Assembly: GCA_016800925.1 (NCBI GenBank) | Contig: JABCPU010000058.1 | Location: 1 to 64,000, forward strand | From: Suillus spraguei | Taxonomy: Eukaryota > Basidiomycota > Agaricomycetes > Boletales > Suillaceae | Length of the DNA stretch: 64,000 bases | Reading direction: 5' to 3' | Notes under the pieces: generated by a model | Database searches by the model: none | What the model was told of the DNA's origin: nothing | Seen by the model: only the letters and a program-made list of their open reading frames with translations | Part shown: positions 34,924 to 46,262 of the stretch, piece by piece | Layout of the letters: each line of letters opens with the position of its first letter | Numbering within the stretch: position 1 is the first letter of the stretch | Program-made: the position numbers and the translations under genes

Positions 34924-37900
34924 ATGTCTCTCAAAGTACCAGCTGAAATTATCGATGTCGATGCTCTCCTGTCGGACTCGGACTCGGACGAAAAGCCTGA
35001 CGCGATTCAGTTCGTAGGGTACGGCCCGGGGAGGAACTCACAATACACGAACGCCACTGGCACGGGTCGAATGATGACCATCAAGAATGAACCAATCGCT
35101 TCCTCGTCCCGCTTGCCTCCGCCCCCAGGACCCAATTTGCAATTCAAAGAGTAAGTTTACCATCACGACTCCAAGTGAACCATCGGCGTTAATTAGGCTT
35201 CGTTGATTATCGCTCACGCGTGCAGCAGTCATACATTATTCACTTACGCGCGTCCAGGGCTTTTTGAAGTTGTTGAAGAAGTAAGATCTTGCTTTCAAGC
35301 GTCCAGACGGTCGAGGACTCATGCAAGACCACCCTTATCCTCAGGAAAAGAGGAAAAGAATCGCGATGGAACGCGTTGGAGAACCACCTCTGAAGAAACG
35401 TGCAACAAGTTCCACTATCGCAATTGCAAATACGGCTAGTCGACAAATGGAAAAACGCAAGCAGCCGTCTGGGTGGAAGGAGCTGGAAATCATAGATTTG
35501 TCGATTTGTAGCAGTGACGATGACATTCTTGCAAAGGCAAGATTTTGCTCGATATCGCTTCTATACTTGTCTTATCCTCTTGTCCTCTTAGAAACCTAGA
35601 CTCGGATCGGAGGAAAACCACTTGTTTGCCGACCCCATGTCCGATATCTACGTGAATGATGAGAGCGACCGAATGGATTGCAGCAACGATATACATGACC
35701 CGAACGATTTCCTCCCTCGTAAAAATGCACTGCCGTCCCTGTCCCAACCACTATCATCAGAAGACCCTGGATATGACTCCGAAGAGGAGTACGCGAATTA
35801 TATGGCTTCTCTCGACATTTCGGATGAATCCAAAGTGAGTGTCTCTTCAATTAATATATATATGTTCAAACTTCGTTTCCAGTGGAATCCAGTACCTTTA
35901 AGCAACAAGGCCGAAGATCTTTCGCCGAATGCGGAGCTCGAGGTCGATCCGGCACGTCCACAACCTGGAGAGCTGCGGCCGTTGCGTCCGAAGTACTTCG
36001 CTGTACACTATTCGGTCACTCCCTTGGATCCGATTTACAAAGAACAATTCTTCTGGGGAAAAGTGCGTTGTTGCTTACCTTCACGTGGCCAAGTAACGAA
36101 ATTTTGCTCAGCTAAATTCGGTGCCCGGTTTTCGACCGCGCGCACTCAAACCACCTGCCCGACTTCGCTTCGCTAGGCACTTGCCGGGACGCACGCGTCC
36201 TCTCAAACTGTTCCAAGATCTCGCTTACGATAAATTAGGTGCTGTGCAATCCCATCGTCAGGCAGCATCAGGGTGTCGGTGATATCCTCTAGCCAATACT
36301 TTGGCATCGTTCCTGATGAGTTCTTCAGCCATAAATAAGATTGTTCAAGTTCCAGGAGCCATCGTGGCGTGTGCGGCAGCATCGGGTGGACATGCCGATT
36401 ATTCGGACGAGGACCGAGAAGGTGGGCGTGTCGTGTTCTCTTCTTATTTGGAGACACTTAGTTCCCGCAGCGTCACTTCCATCGGACAACAATGCCGGGA
36501 CAATGGTGGTGCTCCATCAGGGGCGGTGTAAGTCTGTCAGCAAGTGGAGAGGGCACTGTTTTAATCACACTTGCAGGCTACGTTGTCGATGCTCACTGCA
36601 TCGATCACGGAGGTGATTCTCCCCTTCAGGAGCTATACTTATGACTGAACTGTGTTGCAGCTTCTGCGAAGAAATACTATACGGTGAATGATGTCTTGTT
36701 TAATCCATTGAAGTATGGTTGGGCCCTGCATTCATTGTGCTTGATGAGTTAATAGCTACTGTAGCCCCGAACAATTTCTATCGACTGGGAATGACTGTCG
36801 GGTGCAGCTTTGGCAGCTGCCTAAGGATGATGAAATGGAAATGAGTGAATCTATCACCAGCGGTCCCTGGATGATAAATTCCAGTGAGTTAACCATTACT
36901 ACCTTTCTACTCATTGATGTCCTGTTTCATAGTGACGCTCGGAGATGTCGCCCAGGACTTGGTGCACTCATCTGACGGTGCAAATATTGCTGTGTCTTGT
37001 CGAGATGGGTTTGTATCTCATCCGAATTATCAATTTAGTGGAAGTTGACTTAATCACTCAGCTCTGTGTCTGTCTTCAAGACGATAAATTTATTCACTTC
37101 GTCGACATGGTCCAGAACTACACCTCCACCTGATCCGGAGACAAGCCTTCGCGTTGCCCCTCCTGACGCCCGCCATGCCGCGGGTACTGTACTTTGGGGC
37201 CGTGGTCCAACCGAACGCTTTATGTACACATCCTCAGAAGCTCATGACTCTGATGGAGAGGGTAAGGACGAAGGTTTCCACCGTGCACATGATATATCAC
37301 GAGGTCGAGTGCTATTTCCTTTCAGTGCTAATGAATCAGGTGATGCAGGAGCCGTCAGTCCAGATGGTGAGTGAGTATGTCTACCCGTGACCCGACTGGA
37401 TCGATCCTGTACAGGGAGCACTTATGTCTTGATCACATGCGGTGAGAATAATCAACATCCTATAAGGTTGTACGATATTGCCCGCAAGTCGGGGTATGCC
37501 GTTGCCGAAACAACACTCGAGCCATCAGTCTCACGGGTCGCTACATTTGAAGCCACGATAGCCACCTTCTCTTCCGAAGGTCGTCTCCTTGCTGTGGCAC
37601 GCTCAGATAATGCCGTGCACATGTACGACATTCGCGCGCTAACAAAAGGACCTCTCGCCACATTCAAACACGAGGAGTTGGATGCAGTAGGTTCAGCCGG
37701 GTATGGTGCTGTTCATGCACGCTGGGTCGAGGGGCGGGATCGGCGGCGAGTTGGCATTGTCAGTGGGGGCAACGATGGATGCGTGCGAGTGTGGGATCCG
37801 TTGATTGCCTCGTCGGACGAATCCCAAGGTAAAGTACTAGCTCGCACGGAGTTTGACGTCGCATACTTTTCCATGGGTGATATTTGGACGGGAGAGAAAC

Positions 37901-38143
37901 CACTCGTTCTGTGAGCATCATCATGCTATTTTACTTTTTGTATGAGCACTGATCACATTAAAGTGGCCATTGTGGTGGAGGCCTTTATGTTTATGACCAC
38001 TTGGATGGTGAAGGTCTACCGATATCTTAAGCCATTGGTATTCAGTAGCAAAGTACTCTGGCCTGCCGCATCACGTACCGGACGTGTATACTTACAACAT
38101 TGGTTGGTTGGGGAGACTGTTTATGGTACCACTGATCGATTAG
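34924..38143 (+). CDS. WD40-repeat protein, uncertain exon structure
   Basis: The N-terminus (MSLKVPAEIIDVDALLSDSDSDEK) is acidic and Ser-rich and contains basic nuclear-localisation-like stretches (KRKRIAMERVGEPPLKKR). A segment YFAVHYSVTPLDPIYKEQFFWGK leads into a region that reads as WD40 blades: FLSTGNDCRVQLWQLP, VHSSDGANIAVSCRDGSVSVF, RLLAVARSDNAVHMYDIRAL and GIVSGGNDGCVRVWDPLI. The end is read through GHCGGGLYVYDHLDGE and a last exon to TAG 38141-38143; without that intron it would stop at 38030. Splicing between about 36100 and 36900 is unsure. Probably a nuclear scaffold protein; no specific orthologue recognised. Confidence 0.6.
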
Positions 38144-38988
38144 GTATGCACAAGTTCGACCGAGGTTATATCTATTCTACTACATTTGTTACTCGGCCCG
38201 AGGTTCATGCATTGAGTCCGCCCATCGAAGTGCTCATACGTTCATAGTGAGTCCCTAATCTATCTTTTAGATAGGCTATAGATCCATGAAAATTCTAGAG
38301 TAATTCATGTCTATATATTTGGAATTCCTGAGGCTCGGTCGTTATAACTTATTAGGTACCTGGTCGAGTGGCGCATTCTTATCAAAAAATAGCACTTAAC
38401 AAGTTGGCATGTTTCACTTCTCCATTCATACCCTCGCTGTAGCGCATAAGGACGTAGGAGGTTTGATATAAACCTAGTAAAGTGCCGGGAGTTGGTGTTC
38501 GGAAATTTGTGGTACTGCACTCACGCCGACAAGTCTACTTTTGATGTCACCAAAACAATTCCAAGTCTTAATTGACGACTCCATCCTGCAGGCCCTTGAT
38601 TGCGATATTGTGACCTCCCCAGGTCGATGTATGCGTCCTTTGCTCGCACAAGAAAAATCCGGCTATTATATCTGACCTTCTACCAGAGATTTCCACTGTC
38701 ACGGCCTATTTTGTGGTATCATCACACACGTTTGAACTCTGCAGGCACTGGCGCCAAGTCCGCCTCGGGAGTCCGACTCATAGTCAGACATATATATTCC
38801 TCTTCGTTGATTAGGCGTCATGCTTGAGAGGTCGAAGAACGCTTCTTTGTTCATCATGTATGATGTGATGGTCACGCTACGAGATTTTCGGAACAAATCC
38901 TTTCACAACTGCCTCGGATCAGAGCCCTCCGACTTCGCACAATAAGTTCACCGCACCATTGCCTGAAATACTTTAATTCTCGAACACA

Positions 38989-39279
38989 TTGCTCGGCGAA
39001 TCCACAACGAAACCCATACCAAACATCATCTTTCTAGGACAATCACCCCGATTTCGGAGTGTTGAACTTATAAGTTTTGACTTCAGCTGGACAGCACATA
39101 TTTCCAGCGGGTTTCGAATTATATCTATCAGAGGAAGCACAACAGGAAACACCTCCTTTCCTACACTGCCGCAGCTCCTGCAAGCTTCGAGATGTATGCC
39201 TGTCTTGGAGCAGCTTGGGCTCCGAAATGGAAATGATACAAACTGCCGCATCTCTCTTTGCGCAATCAGTCATTTCTGA
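38989..39279 (+). pseudogene. F-box/leucine-rich-repeat fragment
   Basis: The frame includes PRFRSVELISFDFSW and, further on, LPQLLQASRCMPVLEQLGL. These match the leucine-rich half of agaricomycete F-box proteins (the 'QLLQALRCMPxLEQLxL' signature). No F-box is attached, and flanking DNA from 38600 to 39840 has frames broken by stops. It looks like the remains of a decayed copy of this large family. Confidence 0.4.
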
Positions 39280-39840
39280 ACTTTTTTTGGCCATAAGCAT
39301 GCGTCCTGATGGATTCAATGTTCGTACTGTGCTTTTGCGTCCAACTTAGCATATTGATGGTGATCAATCCTGAACATTCATGGAATCGACGACATAAGTC
39401 AATTCACACACAGGGAATCCGCTGGAGTTGAGTCAAGTACCATATGTGATATATGTCGATAGTCAGGCAGACACTGGACACAAGAATCAAAAATTCTCTT
39501 ATGGATGGTTTGACCTCCCAGGGAGAGAATTTCGGCACACTGGGTTCGCTAATCGATCTCCTTGAGCCCTAGAACACGGAGGGATATGCCAGCATGATAT
39601 TAGAGTCCTGTTTGGGTTGGATAATCTCAAGGACAACGACCAAGTCTTCGATAGAGATGTTGTCCCTGTTCACATGGATAACTTCGGGCTGTAGAAGGCA
39701 GGTGGAGGAAGATAAACCTGAAGATATAGCTTCAGTATCGTTGCGACTGTTGATTGAAATGAACAAGAGCAATTGGAAGATACCGACAGTGTCTGCAGTA
39801 GCTGCACTGATGCATGCAGGGAATATGGACTAGTAGGTGT

Positions 39841-40410
39841 TTTGGAGTGCGTAATAAGTAGTAATTTTTTCTTAATTCAGGAAGCTAACCGTCGTTCAGA
39901 AAAAAGGAGATAAGAGTAGCGCCAAAAATGGATTACAAACTTGAATATGAGTATGCCAGATCTAACATACTATGAATTTGAAAAGCCAGGCGAGTATAAT
40001 TGATGAAGGTGATCACATACCGTCATCACGATGATCGTCAGTCAGCACCATTCTACCATCGAGATAGAAAATTAAGAGACGAACGCTAGTACCGGTGTCC
40101 TCATACAGGCTGGAGGCCATAGCACATGGTTCGGGCAGTAGCGTCCTCAATATCCAGTGCAAATTGAGGATCTCACAAAAACGTGTTTGAGACTGTATGT
40201 GAGTCGATGTAGTGGATGGGGCTTGATCAAGCGGTCGTTGAAGATTTGACACTATGTACTAGTTAATAATAGGCTCGCGGTCTTATGTACTTCAGTGCGG
40301 GATTTTCCGGTCGTCTATCTCGTCAAGTAATTTACTTCTTCATCGAACAAATCGCGTCTTGGCTTTCGACGTACGACAACGTCCAAAGTAGCCCATTTAC
40401 TTCTATTACC
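39841..40410. other. Intergenic upstream of holocytochrome-c synthase
   Basis: AT-rich spacer without gene signals. The 3' part should contain the promoter of the next gene. Between 38144 and 38988 I likewise see nothing beyond broken frames. Confidence 0.4.
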
Positions 40411-41363
40411 ATGGGTCAATCAATCTCCTCGCCGCCTCCCCCAACTGTTATGCACACTTCTTCACCGCCATCGTGCCCAATGCGTGACTCGGACATGCCC
40501 AGCACTGGCTGTCCAATTCAGCACAACAACTCACCTGTTGCAAAATCCTCGGGTGGATGTCCTATCGATCATTCTTCACTTAACACGTTGAATCCCACAA
40601 ACCAGATGCCCAATCTCCCTCAGACTCCCATATACCCGCAAGACGTACCACTACCGACTGAGCGTACCATGTCATCCATACCGCGTGTTGTGGACGGTGC
40701 AACAGAAACAGAAACTCGCCAAACGTGGGAATATCCATCCCCCCAGCAGTTCTATAACGCACTGATGAGGAAAGGTTTGGATACGCCCGCTGAGCATGTT
40801 GAGACGGTAGTGGAAATACACAATTTCTTGAATGAAAGGGCTTGGGGAGAGGTGTTAAAGTGGGAGAGGAGGGTTTCACAGTGCGTTGTATGCTTGCTAT
40901 GCTGATTATGACTATTGATATTTTTTTTACCTCTCAGGGAGGGTGACGAGGAGCCGCGTCTTGCTCGCTTTAAGGGCCGTCCGGGCGAGATGTCACCAAA
41001 GGCAAGGTTTTGGATGCTGGCTGGCTGGTTGCTTCCATCTAGATTTAAGTAGGTTTCTCCTGCTGTGTGTTTACCGAATGCTGACATCAGTATTGTAGCA
41101 CTGAGCCTCCATTTGATCGCCATGATTGGATAGTACGTCGTCCACGTGATGGAAGAGAGGTTCGCTATGTTATCGACTATTACTCTGCACCATCTACTCC
41201 TAACGGGGACCCTGGTTTTGCGTTGGATGTTCGGCCTGCCCTAGACTCGTTTGAAAGCATCCAACAGCGTGTGGCAGTGGGTATGGACAACGTATGGGAA
41301 GAGCTTCGCGAGAAAGGATGGGGAAAGAGTGAACGTGGGGGGACCCAACGGGCGGGGTCGTAG
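40411..41363 (+). CDS. Holocytochrome-c synthase (cytochrome c heme lyase)
   Basis: The enzyme attaches heme to apocytochrome c (or c1) in the mitochondrial intermembrane space. Three exons (40411-40880, 40938-41048, 41099-41363) give 281 residues. Three Cys-Pro heme-regulatory motifs lie near the N-terminus (SCPMRD, GCPIQH, GCPIDH). Then come [62 protein letters not shown] and [10 protein letters not shown], all characteristic of the HCCS domain, including the conserved His in VEIHNFLN. I cannot tell Cyc3 (for c) from Cyt2 (for c1). An upstream in-frame extension to 40285 uses no better start. Confidence 0.93.
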
Positions 41364-42265
41364 GAGATTATGACATGCGCGCTCTGCTTTCCCAATACTG
41401 GATCAGTCGTCCGACTGTCAATATATATATTACTTTGAGTAAGCTAATGAATACCTCTCACATTATACACTAATATGATAGACTCGCTGTTGGAAAGCTA
41501 TTTATTTCCAGCTCCTTGACGTTGGTTAAGGCAACGGAAGATGTGCATGTCATCTCTAATGAGCTGATGGCTATTTGATATATTGATGTCGCCTTTCTTA
41601 TCTCACTGCAGACTTAGTGTTAGAATTCAAGTCAAAACGCACCTGTAGGTGCATCCACTGCAGTAGTGGGCGTCTGGGTAGTGACGTCTCTGATGAAACA
41701 GTTGAACGCCGGGAGTAATCGATAATTAGGTGTTTGGGTGGTTCCTCCTGCTAAAGATACCATACGATGCATACAGGTTAGTTGATCATTGGGTGTGCCA
41801 GAAGGTATCGCTCAACTAATGTATGGGTCATGAATCTTGACGCTTGAGCCCTAGGGAATGTGTTTGCAATCTCGATTGGTCTCGATCAAAACGTGTACAA
41901 AATGCCTACGGTGGCCGGTTTTGATATTTTGTTGAAGGTAACGTCTGTCAACTACTTTGACTATTGGAGCTGACTGACTCGAATCAGTATCAATCTCGTG
42001 CACTTAACGAATTTCTCGTCAAAGTCAATGTTCGCACCCATGAGTTGTTTATGTGATTTGAAATTAATTCCATTAGAATTATGACCACAGGTGAGACATC
42101 CACAAGTGAGACATCCGCTGACTCCGAAAATGGATGGACCGAGAATTCTATTCAATGACTCATCACTGTGAGGCATATTCAAAGCCGCTCTCTCGTTCTA
42201 TTTAATCCACTGACCACAGGTCCACCTTACGTTTATATCCACATTCGATGTTTTTCCCTCTGAGG
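41364..42265. other. Intergenic with a 15-bp direct duplication
   Basis: No gene seen. CCACAGGTGAGACAT (42085-42099) is followed directly by CCACAAGTGAGACAT (42100-42114). Confidence 0.45.
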
Positions 42266-42272
42266 TATAAAA
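42266..42272 (+). promoter_or_regulatory. TATA box
   Basis: TATAAAA, 84 bp upstream of the ATG at 42356. It is the clearest TATA element I saw ahead of any gene in the window and suits a regulated, sharply initiated promoter. Confidence 0.55.
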
Positions 42273-42355
42273 GCTCGACTAATGCCAGATCCAAGTTTCT
42301 TCCCCATCACAAACATCTCTATCATCCACCACCTTAAGCTCACATTATTTTTGCC

Positions 42356-43501
42356 ATGTTCTCAAAGAGGAAACTGTCCAGTGCAGAGAAAATTCGCCAA
42401 CGCGCACCAACCCCACACACCCCTCGCATTCCCAAATCCACTACGATATCTGGACGCAATGTTTCGCGCATCACGGACCTTTCGACCAACCCTGCCGACG
42501 ATCCTTCTCGGCCCAAGCATTCTTCAACCACCCATGAGAAGGACAAAAAGCAACTCTCTCAGAAGCCTTTTGCAAACCTCGATAGTTCAAGCCCGAAGGA
42601 ACCGTGGCTTGACCTGTCCTTCTTGAACCGACAGTGTACACAGGAAGACTATCTCTGCAATTATTGGCGCCACACAGTAGCTGATGAGCAAAGCATGCGC
42701 CTCGATTACTTCTTGAATGTGATCGATGCACACGAGTGCGAACTGTGGCAAGGTTTCTCCGATGACTATGTGCCTTCCTGGGCGAAATTCCTGGAAGTTC
42801 GTCAGGGCTGGGAAGGCAGGGATGAACGGAAGTGGCAGTCGGGCGGCTGGATTCGCGGGAAGAATGGAATAGAATGGCGCCCAGGTCATGTTATGTTGAG
42901 GGTACCTAACAACGATTGGATAGGCGGCAGTCACGAAGGTCTGGACGATTGCTCCAATGCGAGCTCAAGGAAGTGGATAGATGATGAAGTTGTCGCTCCT
43001 ATCAAGGACCATGAAGACTACGGAGTCAGTGGCGAGTTATCCTCGGAGCGAGGAAGGCAGCTATATTGCGAGCAAGATGCCAAGCTACGTCAGGAAGTTG
43101 AGAGGACCGATGAGTCTCACCTCATCGTCGCCCGTGTCACTCCAGCAAGCACCATTTTGGATATCCCACCAGCCCACACTGTCACCCCAAATGACACTCG
43201 TATCATGCCATCCGCTTCCTCTTCCCACACTCCACCATATCGCCCAGTGAGTAGTATTGCGGATGCAAGTTTTTACGTGTCTCATCATCCTCCACAGCCG
43301 CCTCTTTCGAAACATGACTCGCGTACTGAAAAGGCGTCCAGAGTATCGCATGCTCCTCTAGTAACACCCGACCGCACCCGTCAATTCTCTCATCGCCGTC
43401 GGCGTATTTTCACACCTGCCCCCACTGCCCCAGTCCCCAGCGAGCATGCTGAAAATGAAGTCACTCGGAAATTGAAACACTACTTGAATTTCTCAAGGTG
43501 A
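42356..43501 (+). CDS. Hypothetical Trp-rich protein
   Basis: One uninterrupted exon of 381 residues, unusual here where most genes have many introns. The N-terminal 80 residues are basic and Pro/Ser/Thr-rich (RQRAPTPHTPRIPKSTT). The centre (about 80-200) is compact and rich in Trp (PWLDLSFLNRQ, LWQGFSDDYVPSWAKF, WQSGGWIRGKNGIEWRPGH). The C-terminal third is disordered, with HRRRRIFTPAPTAP, and ends LKHYLNFSR. I recognise no domain. A TATA box lies 84 bp upstream. Confidence 0.7.
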   Translation: MFSKRKLSSAEKIRQRAPTPHTPRIPKSTTISGRNVSRITDLSTNPADDPSRPKHSSTTHEKDKKQLSQKPFANLDSSSPKEPWLDLSFLNRQCTQEDYLCNYWRHTVADEQSMRLDYFLNVIDAHECELWQGFSDDYVPSWAKFLEVRQGWEGRDERKWQSGGWIRGKNGIEWRPGHVMLRVPNNDWIGGSHEGLDDCSNASSRKWIDDEVVAPIKDHEDYGVSGELSSERGRQLYCEQDAKLRQEVERTDESHLIVARVTPASTILDIPPAHTVTPNDTRIMPSASSSHTPPYRPVSSIADASFYVSHHPPQPPLSKHDSRTEKASRVSHAPLVTPDRTRQFSHRRRRIFTPAPTAPVPSEHAENEVTRKLKHYLNFSR

Positions 43502-44326
43502 GGGACATCACTTTCCTGTTATGGAATGTAGATCATCGTTAACATGTCAATTTAGATGAATGCAGAACAAACAGTAGCTGAGATTTATCGGTTGATCAGA
43601 TCTATAAGGCAGAGAATGCAGTCGTAGCTGGACTCGACTGTTACTAGCTCTTCCATTTACTTGCTTCGTTACCGAATTACTGAAAATTCGACCTATTACT
43701 TACAACATTCAAGTTCGAGGCTCTGCACCTTTCTTCAATTCTATCCAGTCTCTCTCTATGCAGTTTACTTTTGATATCAGGCAGGGAGACCAGAGGTTGC
43801 ACTAACTTCCACGGTTCGAATAAGTGGGACGGTGTGTCGTTGGTCATTTAGCGTATACAGCTTGAAGACAACGACACAGTTAGCAATTTGTCGTTATTAC
43901 GAATAGAATCATGCTATCACGACGATGTAAAATTTCCACTACACTTACAATATTGAATTACGAAGGTTTTCATACACCTCACATGAGTCTTGCCCTTGAA
44001 ACTGTGTAATTGGAAGATCAATGACATAACGAGCCTGAGAAATCATAATGACTCGGAAAGTAGAAAAGCAGAATAGGACGTCTACGTGTACGAATTGTCC
44101 GAGTCAGAGACGGTATTTGCATTGGGGCACGGCACAATCAATTTGCCTACGACTTGTACCTACTAACGGGTAACTGAGATGCGCAGCGTTCAACATTCAG
44201 TAGGTTCAGTGGTTGACCGTGACGTCCTTTGAAATTAAAGTTTGCTGAGGATATGCCATCACGTGACCACGTGATTTTTAACAATTTCTTGTCACTGTCC
44301 CGAGGGTTCTTTAGTCGCTGAAAGTG
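43502..44326. other. Intergenic upstream of TIM44
   Basis: AT-rich spacer; only short chance frames seen. Confidence 0.4.
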
Positions 44327-46054
44327 ATGCTTCCCCGTCATCTCCGTAGCTTCGTTGCAGGTCAGCGTGCACGCTTATCGCTTGCGCGAAGATCAGCTAT
44401 AGCGTCTTCCCCGTTGCCTTGTTATTCTTCAGTCAGCCATCCTTTGTCACGACCCGCAAACATTTCCGCATCTCGTTCCTTCCATTCCTCATCACGAAGA
44501 TATGACGAACTCCCGAAGTCGCCCTTTCAAACATTTGTCGATGTTCTTCGTGACGAACTTCGGAAGAATAGGGAGCTCCAAGAAAATGTCAAACAACTGC
44601 AAGGTGACGTTGACAAGCTTCAGGATTCGGAGGCCATGAAACGGGCGAGGGAAGTGTATGAGCGTGCAAGAGTCTGTGCTTTCAGTTTCTCTTATATCTG
44701 CGTTAAATCTCACATCTAATTCCGCACATAGTTGACGTCTAGCATAAAAGAGAACCCTCGTTTGAGGGCAGCAGCAGAGGAGCTAAAGAAGACGGGTGTT
44801 AAGGTCGGAGATGCGGTAACAGAGGCTTTGAAGACGATGGAAGAGAGCGAAATTATGCGTGCGGTGCGTGTAGTTTGCTACTAACTATCTGATATCATGT
44901 CATGAACCAAATTTTGGCAGATTTCACGAGCAACAACTTCTCTCTCTAGTACCATTGCCACTACAACCGAGCCCATCCGTCAGACAGCTGCTTATAAAAC
45001 TCTTGCAGAGACTCTCGTTGATGCTCTGGATGACTCTGGATCTGCAAAGCACGCTGGATTCGAAGACAAAGAAGCTCGGAGACGACGCAGGCAAAAACGT
45101 CTTGAGAAGGCGGGCCTGAGTGGACGTCGAATAATGGAGGAGAATCTAGAGTGCGTTGTTTAAAAGTGAAATATGTGTACTGGTAATAACAAGCATGACA
45201 CCTACAGAGCAGGCCAAGCACTGGTCTCTGTTAAAACCTCACCCCGTGCTGAGGCCTGGGAGAACTTCAAATCCACGAATCCTGTTATGCAACGTTTATC
45301 ATCCCTACATGCCGCGTACGAAGAGTCAGAATCTCCCCTCATCACACCGCTTCGTGCTGTGACCAGTACGATTGGGTCGTGGTTTGAAGAGAACGAAACA
45401 GCACAGGTGACACGGATGATCCGTGCGATGGATCCAAACTTTTCAAGGGAGGCATTCGAGAAGGAGCTGAGAGAATATATTGTTCCCGAGGTCGTCGATG
45501 CGTACTTGAGTGCAGATAGGGAGTCGCTTGTTAGGTGGTGCAGTGAAGCAGTGAGTGTATGCGATCGGAATCGTATTTCGAAGGTTAAGCGATCCCCTTT
45601 TTAGACCTACAATGTTCTTTGGGCGACCATGGAACAGTATCTTCGCCAGGGCCTCGTGAGTGATAGCAAAGTGCTTGATATCCGGTCGGTGGATGTAAGT
45701 ATTTCATTTAGATCATTCCCCGTCTATATCATACAGGCATGAAATGCTGAATATTTCCAGGTCTCTGATGGAAAGATTCTCGATTCTTCTATCCCTGTCT
45801 TTGTTGTGACGTTCTCGACACAAGAGGTTCTCCTCTTCCGCAACGCAGCCTCGCGTGAGATCGTGGTCGGTGCTGAAAACCGAGTGGAACAGTGCTCGTA
45901 TGCCGCAGTGATAACGCGCGTTCGCGAGGAGTTGGCGGATGAGGTAACAGGAGGGTGGAAGGTCGTCGAGGTGGGTCTCATCTCCTTCACGTGCTGCTCG
46001 TATTGATATTTTTTTATGTAGATGGCACGCAGGTCCTCCAGGGCGTATCTATAG
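44327..46054 (+). CDS. TIM44: Mitochondrial import motor subunit TIM44
   Basis: TIM44 anchors mitochondrial Hsp70 to the TIM23 channel on the matrix side. The N-terminus (MLPRHLRSFVAGQRARLSLA...RSFHSSSRRYDE) is a classic presequence. Then come SPFQTFVDVLRDELRKNRE and a helical/coiled segment (LQENVKQLQGDVDKLQDSE), the basic stretch EARRRRRQKRLEKAG, and the C-terminal NTF2-like domain (MIRAMDPNFSREAFEKELRE, VLDIRSVDVSDGKILD, PVFVVTFSTQEVLLFRN, GWKVVEMARRSSRAYL). About seven exons splice in frame. The GTG just before the ATG is not used. Confidence 0.95.
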
Positions 46055-46262
46055 TCCTGTTGATTAGATACCGGACACTAACACACTACGCATTGACCAT
46101 TGCTTTGCATAATCATTAACCACCACTCATCTCGTCATAGCAGTATCTTATTACATCGACTATATAGATCATTTTGTCTGAACTTGGTCTGAACTTTAAG
46201 TGATTCACGTGACACGGTGGGGCTTACTGCAATGCAATGGCTCGGTAATTGAATTAATATTG

